DNA from: Mangrovimicrobium sp033283265
Lineage (GTDB): Bacteria > Pseudomonadota > Gammaproteobacteria > Pseudomonadales > Halieaceae
Direction of reading: 5' to 3'
DNA: 64,000 bases
Assembly: GCA_033283265.1 (NCBI GenBank)
Contig: JAWMQN010000001.1
Span: 434,001 to 498,000 of the forward strand
The notes under the pieces are model-generated. The model saw only the letters and a program-made list of their open reading frames with translations. It did no database searches and was not told the origin of the DNA. Below, piece after piece: positions 25,842 to 32,915 of the stretch. Within the stretch, counting starts at the first letter, position 1, and each line of letters opens with the position of its first letter. A program made the translations under genes and the position numbers.

Positions 25842-27284
25842 TCAGCTTTTCAGTTTCAGCATCAGGTTGAGAATCCTGGTCGGCAGGCCGCGGTAAGGCG
25901 GCATCAGCAGACCGAGCACCCGCAGGCGGCTCTGGTAGAACACCGGGCGCATCTTCGAGAAGGTCGCGAACCCCTCGTAGCCGTGGTAGTGGCCCATGCC
26001 GCTGTTGCCGACGCCGCCGAAAGGCAGGCTGTGTACCGCGGAGTGCAGCAGGCCGTCGTTGACGGTGACACCCCCGGACATGGTGTCGCGGATATAGCGC
26101 TCGGCAAGTTCGCCGTCGTGGGTGTAGACGTAGAAAGCCAGGGGCCGCGGGTGGGCGTCGATGTAGTCGATGACCTCCTGCGGATCGCGATAGGTCTTGA
26201 TCGGCAGCAGCGGGCCGAAGATCTCCCGCTGCATCACTTCCATGGACTCGTCCACGTCGAGCAGGATGCGCGGCATCATGATGCGCCGCGCAGTGTCCGG
26301 CCGTTGCCCGGGAAGTAACTCGATCACCCTCGCGCCCTTCGACCTGGCGTCCTCCACGGTGGCTTCCAGCCGGTCGTAGGAGCGCTGGTCGATGATCGCG
26401 GTGTAATCGCCGCCGTTGATGTCGGGGTAGCGCCGGGCACAGACGCGCAGCGCCTCGGTGACGAAGGCGTCCACGCTGTCCTCGGGCAGGAAGAGATAGT
26501 CGGTGTTGATGCAGATCTGCCCTGCGTTGAACATCTTCACCCAGAGAATCCGTTCCGCCGCCTGGCGCAGGGGGAAATCCGCGGCGACCACCGCCGGTGA
26601 CTTGCCGCCCAGTTCCAGGGTGACGGGGGTCAGGTTGGGCGCGCAGTTGGCCATCACCGCCCTGCCGGTGGCCGAGGAACCGGTGAAGAACAGGTGGTCG
26701 AAAGGCAGGCGGCTGAAGGCCGGGCCGCGCCCTCCCCCGTCGCTGAAAAAGCAGAGTTTGTCCTCGGGAAAATAGCGCGGTGAAATTTCGATCAGCAACT
26801 CCGCCAGGGCGCTGGAATTTTCCGACATCTTGACCATCGCGGTATTCCCCGCGGCGAAAATGCCGGTAAGCGGCGCGAAGACCATGGAAATCGGGAAGTT
26901 CCACGGGGCGATGACCCCCACCACACCGAGCGGCTGGGGAATGACCCGGGCCCTGGCCAGCGGGTACTGGGTGATGTCCAGCTTGCGCTTTTGCGGACGC
27001 ATCCAGCGGCGCAACTGCTTCGCCGCGTCCAGCAGCCCCTCCTGGTTCATCAGCAGTTCCGAGAGCACCGTCTCGAAGCGGGCGCGAGTGCCGTAATCGG
27101 CGTTGACCGCTTCGATGAGGGCCTCGCGGTTCTCCACCAGCATCCGGTGCAGGGTCCTGATATCCGCCAGGCGATCCTCCAGGCCGGGGTTCCGGTGTTG
27201 GCGGAACCAGGCTTTCTGCGCCTCGAAACGGCGCGTGAAGGCCTCGGGGATCGACGCCTGTTCGGGAGTGACGGACTGGTTCAT
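25842..27284 (-). CDS. Aldehyde dehydrogenase, coniferyl-aldehyde dehydrogenase-like
   Basis: 480 residues of the NAD(P)-dependent aldehyde dehydrogenase superfamily. Oxyanion Asn is in VIAPWNFP, the general base Glu in LELGGKSP, and the catalytic Cys in FNAGQICINTDY. The FTGSSATGRAVMA cofactor loop is present, as is the C-terminal GGVGNSGMGHYHGYEGF typical of the class-3/CalB-like group. It ends in a basic hydrophobic tail (PTRILNLMLKLKS). The ATG at 27284 is the natural family start with GGTGGAAG ahead of it; the long upstream frame is non-coding. It is divergent from the FAD-linked dehydrogenase gene. Confidence 0.9.
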   Translation of the reverse strand: MNQSVTPEQASIPEAFTRRFEAQKAWFRQHRNPGLEDRLADIRTLHRMLVENREALIEAVNADYGTRARFETVLSELLMNQEGLLDAAKQLRRWMRPQKRKLDITQYPLARARVIPQPLGVVGVIAPWNFPISMVFAPLTGIFAAGNTAMVKMSENSSALAELLIEISPRYFPEDKLCFFSDGGGRGPAFSRLPFDHLFFTGSSATGRAVMANCAPNLTPVTLELGGKSPAVVAADFPLRQAAERILWVKMFNAGQICINTDYLFLPEDSVDAFVTEALRVCARRYPDINGGDYTAIIDQRSYDRLEATVEDARSKGARVIELLPGQRPDTARRIMMPRILLDVDESMEVMQREIFGPLLPIKTYRDPQEVIDYIDAHPRPLAFYVYTHDGELAERYIRDTMSGGVTVNDGLLHSAVHSLPFGGVGNSGMGHYHGYEGFATFSKMRPVFYQSRLRVLGLLMPPYRGLPTRILNLMLKLKS

Positions 27285-27431
27285 AGCTTCCACCGTGAGC
27301 CGCGACAGGCGGCATAGAGACGCCAGCATACTACGCCCGGGATACGGAGTAGACCTGCCCGGCCGGCCTGTGTAATGTGCTTCGATTCGCCTAACACCAC
27401 GTACTGGTACCTGCCGGCAGAGAACCACACC

Positions 27432-28808
27432 ATGGATATCGTAGCTGAACTTCGGGGCCTGCTGGGAGCCGGCGCGGTGCTTGACCGCGAGGCGCTGGGC
27501 GAACGCGCCGCCGGCATCTGGCGCCAGGATCATTTGCAGGCCCGGGCCCTGGTCCGCCCCGCCAGCACCGCGGAAGTGTCCCGGGTGCTGCGCTTCTGTC
27601 ACGCACATTCGATCGAGCTCGTCACCCAGGGCGGCCTGACTGGTCTGGTTCGCGGCGCCGACGCCGGGCCACAGGCCGTCATTCTCTCGACGGAACGCCT
27701 CAACCGGATCGAGTCGGTCGATCCCGGCCAGCGCTGCGCCACGGTACAGGCCGGGGTCACATTGCAGGCCCTGCAGGAAGCGGTGAGCGCGGACGGCCTG
27801 ATGTTCCCCCTCGACCTCGGCGCGCGCGGCAGCGCCACGCTTGGCGGCAACGCCGCCACCAACGCCGGCGGCAACCGGGTCATTCGCTACGGCATGATGC
27901 GCGACATGGTGCTCGGCCTCGAGGTAGTGCTCGCCGACGGCAGCGTGCTGAGCAGCATGAACCAGTTGCTGAAGAACAACACCGGCTACGATCTGCGACA
28001 ACTGTTCATCGGCTCCGAGGGTACCCTCGGGGTGATCACCCGCCTCAACCTGCGGCTCAGGGAGGCCCCCGCCGGGCGCAACATGGCGCTGGCTGGTGTC
28101 GAGTCCTTTACCGCGCTCGCCGCCCTGCTGAAACACATGGACCGGGAATTGGGCGGCGCGCTCTCAGCCTTCGAAGCGCTCTGGAACGGTTTCTACCGGC
28201 TGGTGACCTCGCCCCCGGCGGCTGGCCGCCCGCCGCTGGCCCAGCACTACCCCTACTACGCGCTGATCGAGGCCCAGGGAGCCGATCCGGAGCTCGACGA
28301 ACAGCGCTTCATGCAGGCCTTGGAATCGGCGCTGGCCGCGGGCCTGATCGCCGATGCCGCCGTGAGCCATTCAGAGGGCGATTGCCTGGCTTTCTGGGCC
28401 CTGCGTGACGACGTCGACCAGGTCTACAGCGAGGGGCATACCCTGATGTTCGACATCTCCCTGCCGCTGGCGCAGGTGGAGCGCTACGTCAGCGAGGTCG
28501 CTGAGCGCCTAGCGCGGGAGGTGGCGGACGGCAGGCACTGGGTGTGGGGGCATCTCGGCGATGGCAACCTGCACCTCGCGGTGCAGATGCCCGAGGCCAC
28601 TGCACTGCAACAGAGAGCGCGCGTGGAGGAAATACTCTATTCACCGCTCGCCGCATTCAAGGGTGCGGTATCTGCCGAGCACGGGATTGGTCTCGACAAG
28701 AAGGCCTGGCTCCGGCTCAGCCGTTCGGCGCAAGAGATCGAGGCCATGCGCCGTATCAAGGCAGCTTTCGACCCCGCGGGCATTCTCAATCCCGGGAAAA
28801 TTCTCTAG
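27432..28808 (+). CDS. FAD-linked 2-hydroxyacid dehydrogenase (D-2-hydroxyglutarate/D-lactate type)
   Basis: 458 residues of the vanillyl-alcohol-oxidase/GlcD fold. The FAD-binding segments are VTQGGLTGLVRGA, GGNAATNAGGNRVIRYG and FIGSEGTLGVITRLNLRL. The C-terminal substrate/metal domain carries WGHLGDGNLHLAV and SAEHGIGLDKK. Enzymes of this group oxidise D-2-hydroxyacids and pass electrons to an acceptor. D-2-hydroxyglutarate is a good guess, but D-lactate and others are possible. The ATG at 27432 gives the family start. No partner electron-transfer genes are adjacent. Confidence 0.88.
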   Translation: MDIVAELRGLLGAGAVLDREALGERAAGIWRQDHLQARALVRPASTAEVSRVLRFCHAHSIELVTQGGLTGLVRGADAGPQAVILSTERLNRIESVDPGQRCATVQAGVTLQALQEAVSADGLMFPLDLGARGSATLGGNAATNAGGNRVIRYGMMRDMVLGLEVVLADGSVLSSMNQLLKNNTGYDLRQLFIGSEGTLGVITRLNLRLREAPAGRNMALAGVESFTALAALLKHMDRELGGALSAFEALWNGFYRLVTSPPAAGRPPLAQHYPYYALIEAQGADPELDEQRFMQALESALAAGLIADAAVSHSEGDCLAFWALRDDVDQVYSEGHTLMFDISLPLAQVERYVSEVAERLAREVADGRHWVWGHLGDGNLHLAVQMPEATALQQRARVEEILYSPLAAFKGAVSAEHGIGLDKKAWLRLSRSAQEIEAMRRIKAAFDPAGILNPGKIL

Positions 28809-28830
28809 CACCAGGCAGTGACCCGCGCGC

Positions 28831-29889
28831 TCAGGCGAGTATCTCGCCAAGAGCCGCCAGCAAAGCCTGCATGTCCTCGTCGGTGCCGATGCTGATCCGC
28901 AGGAACTGGTCGATACGCGGCTTGTTGAAGTAGCGGACGATGATCTCGCGCTGCCGCAATGCGGCGAACAATTCCGCCCCGGCGTGCCCCGGGTGCCGGG
29001 CGAAGATGAAGTTCGCCGCCGAGGGCAGTACTGCAAAGCCCAGCGCAGTCATTTCTCTCACCGTCCACTCGCGCGTGGCGATGACTTTCCCGCAGCATTG
29101 CTGGAACCACGCCTCGTCCTGCACCGAGGCCAGCGCAGCCCGCTGGGCGATGGTGTCCAGCGGGTAGGAGTTGAAGGAATCCTTGACCCGCACCAGGGCC
29201 TCGATCAGGTCAGCCGGGCCATAGGCCATGCCGACCCGCAGGCCGGCCAGCGAGCGGGACTTGGAGACGGTCTGGATGACCAGCAGGTTGTCATATTCGG
29301 GGATCAGGGCGACCGCGGATTCACCGCCGAAATCAATGTAGGCCTCGTCTACGACCACCACCGCGGCGGGGTTCGACTCCACCAGCTGACGGATAGCATC
29401 CAGCGGCAACAACACCCCGGTGGGCGCGTTGGGGTTGGGAATCAGGATGGCGCCCTCGCCGGCCCGGTAATCCTCCACCGCGATAGTGAAATCGTCGCGC
29501 AGCGGGACCGGTTTGCAATCCACACCGTAGAGCTCGCTCCACACAGGGTAGAAACTGTAGGTGATGTCGGGGAACAGCAGCGGTGTATCGTGCTTGAGCA
29601 GGCCCGCAAACGCGTGGGCCAGGACTTCATCCGAGCCGTTACCGATAAACACCTGCTCCGGGGAGAGCCCGACGCGTGCCGCACAGGCGGCGCGCAAGGC
29701 GGAGGAATCGGGATCGGGGTAGCGGCGCAGGTGATCGCCCGTCGTCGCTGCCACGGCTTCCAGCACACCGGGCGCCGGCGGATAAGGGTTCTCGTTGGTA
29801 TTGAGCTTCACCAGGCGGGTGCCGCTGGGCTGCTCGCCCGGCACATAGGGGATCAGGCGCGATGCCAGTTCACTCCAGTAACGACTCAT
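28831..29889 (-). CDS. hisC: Histidinol-phosphate aminotransferase
   Basis: 352 residues, PLP fold type I. It contains KLNTNENPYPPAPGV, FIGNGSDEVLAHAFAGL, PNPNAPTG, VVDEAYIDFGGES, the PLP-lysine motif VSKSRSLAGLRVG and a C-terminal RISIGTDEDMQALL. It transaminates imidazole-acetol phosphate in histidine synthesis, and members of this group can also act on aromatic amino acids. No other his genes are nearby. The ATG at 29889 follows GAGGAGGG. It lies just downstream of the tRNA-Glu terminator. Confidence 0.93.
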   Translation of the reverse strand: MSRYWSELASRLIPYVPGEQPSGTRLVKLNTNENPYPPAPGVLEAVAATTGDHLRRYPDPDSSALRAACAARVGLSPEQVFIGNGSDEVLAHAFAGLLKHDTPLLFPDITYSFYPVWSELYGVDCKPVPLRDDFTIAVEDYRAGEGAILIPNPNAPTGVLLPLDAIRQLVESNPAAVVVVDEAYIDFGGESAVALIPEYDNLLVIQTVSKSRSLAGLRVGMAYGPADLIEALVRVKDSFNSYPLDTIAQRAALASVQDEAWFQQCCGKVIATREWTVREMTALGFAVLPSAANFIFARHPGHAGAELFAALRQREIIVRYFNKPRIDQFLRISIGTDEDMQALLAALGEILA

Positions 29890-29981
29890 GGGGCCAGCGC
29901 CCTCCTCTTCGATACCAATTCCGGGACCAGCGCCCAGTTTACCGCGAACGCACTGCGCGAGTGCCAGCTGCCATTCGCGCA

Positions 29982-30007
29982 TAAAAAAACCCGGCAGGGC
30001 CGGGTTT
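29982..30007 (-). terminator. Intrinsic terminator of tRNA-Glu
   Basis: A 9-bp stem (29987-29995 with 29999-30007, 3-nt loop) is followed on the minus strand by a run of T residues (29989-29983). It is a textbook Rho-independent terminator directly after the tRNA. Confidence 0.9.
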
Positions 30008-30013
30008 AGGATA

Positions 30014-30089
30014 TGGCATCCCCTAGGGGGTTCGAACCCCTGTTACCGCCGTGAAAGGGCGGTGTCCTAGACCACTAGACGAAGGGGAC
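30014..30089 (-). tRNA. tRNA-Glu, anticodon UUC
   Basis: 76 nt, cloverleaf complete, with CCA encoded (30016-30014). The anticodon loop CUUUCAC gives anticodon UUC. The T-loop is UUCGAAC, and the body matches E. coli tRNA-Glu almost throughout. The acceptor stem reads GTCCCCT with AGGGGAT, so position 1-72 is a G-U wobble instead of the G-C of E. coli. It is a single-tRNA unit with a strong promoter and terminator. Confidence 0.97.
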
Positions 30090-30119
30090 GCAGTGGTCTG
30101 GCCGAAACCAGAAGCGCGC

Positions 30120-30147
30120 ATTATAAGGATCGAATCCGGCTTTGCAA
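30120..30147 (-). promoter_or_regulatory. tRNA-Glu promoter (-35 TTGCAA, 16 bp, -10 TATAAT)
   Basis: Minus-strand TTGCAA (30147-30142) and a perfect TATAAT (30125-30120) with a GCGCGC discriminator. Confidence 0.8.
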
Positions 30148-30179
30148 CACCTCTGTAAATAATTTCTTTCGCGCGACGA

Positions 30180-31427
30180 TCAGTATTTGAATTGCGTGTC
30201 GAGCATGAGGCGATCGTAGGTCCGAGCGCCCCCCTGGTCGGCCAGGTTCACCATGCCGGCCTCGTTGTCCAGGTACCAGGTCAGGCCCACGGTCCACTGC
30301 TTGTTGATGCCAAATCCGCCGCTGATTCGCTGGCCCTTGCCGTCGGTGCCGCCGCCGGCAAAGTCGGAATCGCTGAGCAGGCCGAGCACCGCGTCCGCCT
30401 CGAGATCCTGGTAGGCATAACCGAATGACCAGGTGCCCCAGCCGTTGAGCTTGCCGAGGGTCACCCCGGCCTGCCAGCCGGTATCGTAGTCGTCGGCATC
30501 CTGGTTCTGGACGTAATCGCCATAGACGCTCATCGGCAGGTCGGCCACGCTGAACTTGAGTTCGGCGATGGCTTCGATCATTTCGTAGTTGTAGAGATAG
30601 GTGTCGTTGATGGATGTATTGCCGAAGAAGTCGTCGTCAAAGAAGGGGCCGTTGCCCGCGGTCGGGAAATCGAAATAGCCCAGTGCCGTGATCAGGCTGG
30701 CATCGCCGAGTTTGAACACCGCCCCGCCCTGCAGGCCCCAGGCAAATTCCTGGTTGCTCCTGGCGCTGTCGCTCTCCAGCCAGTTGCCGAGGAAGTTGGC
30801 AAACAGCACGTCGCCCTGCCAGCTCGCGCCGAGGCCCTCGGGGCGCCAGTCGCCATCCCACATCAGGTTGCTTGGCGACGGGGCATAGAGGGGGTTGCTG
30901 AATTTGCCGACCACAAGCGCGAGGCCGTCGACGCCGCTCCAGCGCGCATAGGCTTTATCCAGGCGGATTTCTTTCTTGCTACCGCCACCGCCGAGGGTCT
31001 GGTTGCCGGAGACCGGGTCGTCCCCCCCGGTTGAAAGACCGAAGCCCACCTCGACATCCGAGGGCAGGTTCGCCGCGAGGGAAAGTCGCGCGCGGATGCG
31101 ATCCCGCTCGCGGCGCTTGGCATCCTCGACATCGATGGTCTCGTAGCGGTAGCGGAAATCGCCCTTGATCGCGAGGGCGTCGGCCCAGGACGAGGGGCGG
31201 GCCTGCTCGATGCTGCTGACCCGGCCGCGCAATTCGTCGAGGTCTTCCACCGGCACGGAAGCGCGCTTGCGCAGGCTCGCGTTTTCGGCCTCGAGTGCCT
31301 CGACCCGGGCCTCCATCGCCTCGAGCTTGCTCTTGAATGCAGCCCATTCGGCGTCTGTGACCGCGTATGCGGCGTGGCTGGAAAGCGCCAGTACGACGCT
31401 CGCGTAAACAGAATTCCTGCGCAACAT
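30180..31427 (-). CDS. Putative outer-membrane porin with N-terminal coiled coil
   Basis: 415 residues. The signal peptide (about 22 residues, ending SSHAAYA) is followed by a coiled-coil stretch (residues 25-75, FKSKLEAMEARVEALEAENASL) that probably anchors or trimerises the protein. A beta-barrel of alternating aromatic/aliphatic strands follows (FRYRYETIDVED, AYARWSGVDGLALVVGKF, FSFGYAYQDLEAD-like strands). It ends in QFKY, with an aromatic last residue. It resembles the putative porin group often seen near phosphate genes, but no Pho box was found upstream, so regulation by phosphate is uncertain. It ends just upstream of the tRNA-Glu promoter. Confidence 0.85.
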   Translation of the reverse strand: MLRRNSVYASVVLALSSHAAYAVTDAEWAAFKSKLEAMEARVEALEAENASLRKRASVPVEDLDELRGRVSSIEQARPSSWADALAIKGDFRYRYETIDVEDAKRRERDRIRARLSLAANLPSDVEVGFGLSTGGDDPVSGNQTLGGGGSKKEIRLDKAYARWSGVDGLALVVGKFSNPLYAPSPSNLMWDGDWRPEGLGASWQGDVLFANFLGNWLESDSARSNQEFAWGLQGGAVFKLGDASLITALGYFDFPTAGNGPFFDDDFFGNTSINDTYLYNYEMIEAIAELKFSVADLPMSVYGDYVQNQDADDYDTGWQAGVTLGKLNGWGTWSFGYAYQDLEADAVLGLLSDSDFAGGGTDGKGQRISGGFGINKQWTVGLTWYLDNEAGMVNLADQGGARTYDRLMLDTQFKY

Positions 31428-31467
31428 GCTAACCCCCTATCAGTGATGGTCGCCCCTCGGTGTTGAA

Positions 31468-31498
31468 ATTATCGTTTGGGCGGATTTCAGGGGCGCAA
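31468..31498 (-). promoter_or_regulatory. Possible porin promoter (TTGCGC, 19 bp, GATAAT)
   Basis: The same two hexamers as the gap promoter occur on the minus strand but with a long 19-bp spacer. A weak candidate. Confidence 0.3.
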
Positions 31499-31564
31499 GT
31501 ATTGGCGCAGCGGGTTAGGCAGTCAACCCGTGTCAGGGAGGGGTGGCGAGGCCGGGCGGATGGG

Positions 31565-31687
31565 TCAATCGACCAGATTGACAACGATCAGGGTGAGGAT
31601 CACCAGGCCGATCGCCTCGGCCAGAAGGTAGTGAACCCCGACCTTGGGCGGGCCACCGAGTTCGTTTTTTGCAGCACGTAGATTCAT
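31565..31687 (-). CDS. 40-residue single-span membrane protein
   Basis: MNLRAAKNELGGPPKVGVHY is followed by one hydrophobic helix (LLAEAIGLVILTLIVVNLVD) that ends the protein. I do not recognise it. The start codon at 31687 has only a weak GGGA in front. The support is a strong promoter directly upstream, an organised pair of palindromes around that promoter, and the divergent regulator gene. It could be a small membrane regulator or a toxin-like peptide; neither is shown. Confidence 0.5.
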   Translation of the reverse strand: MNLRAAKNELGGPPKVGVHYLLAEAIGLVILTLIVVNLVD

Positions 31688-31710
31688 AGTCCCATTCGAA
31701 CGATATTGCT

Positions 31711-31720
31711 TGTATATACA
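31711..31720. promoter_or_regulatory. Palindromic operator candidate 1 (TGTATATACA)
   Basis: A perfect 10-bp palindrome at the expected transcription start of the 40-residue protein gene, just downstream of its -10 element. Confidence 0.5.
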
Positions 31721-31721
31721 T

Positions 31722-31750
31722 AATATAGACAAAGCGAGGCGTGTTATCAA
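31722..31750 (-). promoter_or_regulatory. Promoter of the 40-residue membrane protein (-35 TTGATA, 17 bp, -10 TATATT)
   Basis: Minus-strand TTGATA (31750-31745) and TATATT (31727-31722) at ideal 17-bp spacing. The two palindromes abut it on each side. Confidence 0.65.
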
Positions 31751-31771
31751 TGTGTACACATGTGCTAAAGT
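31744..31771 (+). promoter_or_regulatory. Possible promoter of the ribbon-helix-helix gene (TTATCA, 16 bp, TAAAGT)
   Basis: Imperfect hexamers with palindrome 2 lying between them, suggesting autoregulation. The -35 regions of the two divergent promoters overlap. Confidence 0.35.
31751..31760. promoter_or_regulatory. Palindromic operator candidate 2 (TGTGTACACA)
   Basis: A perfect 10-bp palindrome of the same TGTNTANACA form as candidate 1, with its start exactly 40 bp away, immediately upstream of the -35 of the leftward promoter. Confidence 0.5.
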
Positions 31772-31801
31772 ACCGGTCCTATTACAGTTTCCACTCCCCT
31801 G

Positions 31802-31963
31802 ATGTCAAAAACCAAGGTGCTAAACATCCGCATCGAGCCGGAGCTTAAGAAAAAAGCCAAGAAGCTCGCGGAGGCGGACGGACGCTCGCTGTCCAACTGG
31901 GTGACCAAGTTGATCAGCAATACCGTCGAGGCGGCAGAGAAGGAAAAAGGGCGAGATAAATAG
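31802..31963 (+). CDS. Small ribbon-helix-helix DNA-binding protein
   Basis: 53 residues. A short basic strand, KVLNIRIEPEL, is followed by helix A (KKKAKKLAEADG) and helix B (SLSNWVTKLISNTVEAAE), the Arc/CopG-type ribbon-helix-helix fold in which the strand of each dimer partner enters the DNA major groove. The frame runs from ATG 31802 to TAG at 31963. No Shine-Dalgarno sequence is visible, so translation may be weak or start close to the 5' end. It is divergent from the 40-residue membrane protein, with two matching palindromes between them, so autoregulation and control of its neighbour are likely. An antitoxin role is possible but no classic toxin gene is adjacent. Confidence 0.8.
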   Translation: MSKTKVLNIRIEPELKKKAKKLAEADGRSLSNWVTKLISNTVEAAEKEKGRDK

Positions 31964-31970
31964 GCGGGCC

Positions 31971-31988
31971 GCGACGCCCCGGCGTCGC
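31971..31988. terminator. GC-rich hairpin between convergent genes
   Basis: GCGACGCC and GGCGTCGC (31971-31978, 31981-31988) form a stem between the ribbon-helix-helix gene and convergent pstB. No T-tract; a weak bidirectional terminator at best. Confidence 0.35.
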
Positions 31989-32009
31989 AGCCGTCAACTG
32001 GTGCGGGAA

Positions 32010-32882
32010 TCAGCCAAAGCGGCCGGTTATATAGTTTTCGGTCAGTTCATTGTGCGGGTTGGTAAATATCTGCTTGGTGCTGCCGACTTCGATAAGCTTG
32101 CCGAGGTGGAAGTACGCGGTGCGCTGCGACACCCGCGCTGCCTGCTGCATCGAGTGGGTGACGATGGCAATGGTAAACCGCTCCTTCAGCTCATCCATCA
32201 GCTCCTCGATGCGGGCCGTAGCAATCGGGTCCAGCGCGGAACAGGGCTCGTCCATCAGGATGACCTCGGGGCTCACGGCGATGGCCCGGGCGATACACAG
32301 GCGCTGTTGCTGGCCGCCGGAAAGTCCGGTCCCCGGCTTGTCCAGGACATCCTTGACCTCATCCCACAGGCTGGCCCGGCGCAGGCTGTTCTCGACGATT
32401 TCATCCAGTTCGACCTTGCTGTGCGCCAGCCCGTGGATGCGCGCGCCGTAGGCCACGTTCTCGTAGATCGACTTGGGAAAGGGATTGGGCTTCTGGAACA
32501 CCATACCCACCCGGGCGCGCAGCAGCACGGTGTCCTGGCGGCTGTCGTAGATATCCTCGCCGTCGAGCTGGATGTTGCCCTCGACACGACAGATGGGGAT
32601 GGTGTCGTTCATCCGGTTGAGGCAGCGCAGGAAGGTGGACTTGCCGCAGCCCGAAGGCCCGATCATGGCGAGCACCTCGTTGCCGCCGATATCCAGTGAG
32701 ACGTCCATGATCGCCTGCTTTTCACCGTAGTAAACGTTGACGCCGCGGGCCGACATTTTCGCGTCCTTGACGTAGGGGTTGCCGGTGGTCTTGTGCGCTG
32801 CCACCTCTTCCTGGGTACTGATGTTCAGCCCCACCGCCTCGTCAGGCACTCTGGATTCGTTGTTTGTCGTCATCTGGTTCAT
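32010..32882 (-). CDS. pstB: Phosphate ABC transporter ATP-binding protein
   Basis: 290 residues. Walker A is GPSGCGKST at 75-83, the signature is LSGGQQQRLCIARAI, and Walker B is VILMDEPCSALD. The roughly 45-residue N-terminal extension is longer than in E. coli PstB (257 residues). It energises the PstSCAB high-affinity phosphate importer. It is the last gene of pstS-pstC-pstA-pstB; unlike the E. coli operon, phoU is not downstream but lies on the other side with phoBR. Confidence 0.97.
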   Translation of the reverse strand: MNQMTTNNESRVPDEAVGLNISTQEEVAAHKTTGNPYVKDAKMSARGVNVYYGEKQAIMDVSLDIGGNEVLAMIGPSGCGKSTFLRCLNRMNDTIPICRVEGNIQLDGEDIYDSRQDTVLLRARVGMVFQKPNPFPKSIYENVAYGARIHGLAHSKVELDEIVENSLRRASLWDEVKDVLDKPGTGLSGGQQQRLCIARAIAVSPEVILMDEPCSALDPIATARIEELMDELKERFTIAIVTHSMQQAARVSQRTAYFHLGKLIEVGSTKQIFTNPHNELTENYITGRFG

Positions 32883-32915
32883 CGTCTCGTTTTCCCGCCG
32901 TCCGCCTGGCTGGCT

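Noticed and set aside
30014..30089. tRNA-Glu as an integration site for a mobile element
   Set aside because: No integrase, no direct repeat of the tRNA 3' end and no phage genes were seen on either side.
31428..31530. Pho box upstream of the putative porin
   Set aside because: No CTGTCAT-type tandem repeat could be found on either strand, so phosphate control of the porin is not claimed.
31533..31721. Alternative 62-codon minus-strand frame overlapping the 40-residue membrane protein
   Set aside because: Arginine/proline-rich translation and no ribosome site; the other frame gives a proper membrane helix and fits the promoter.
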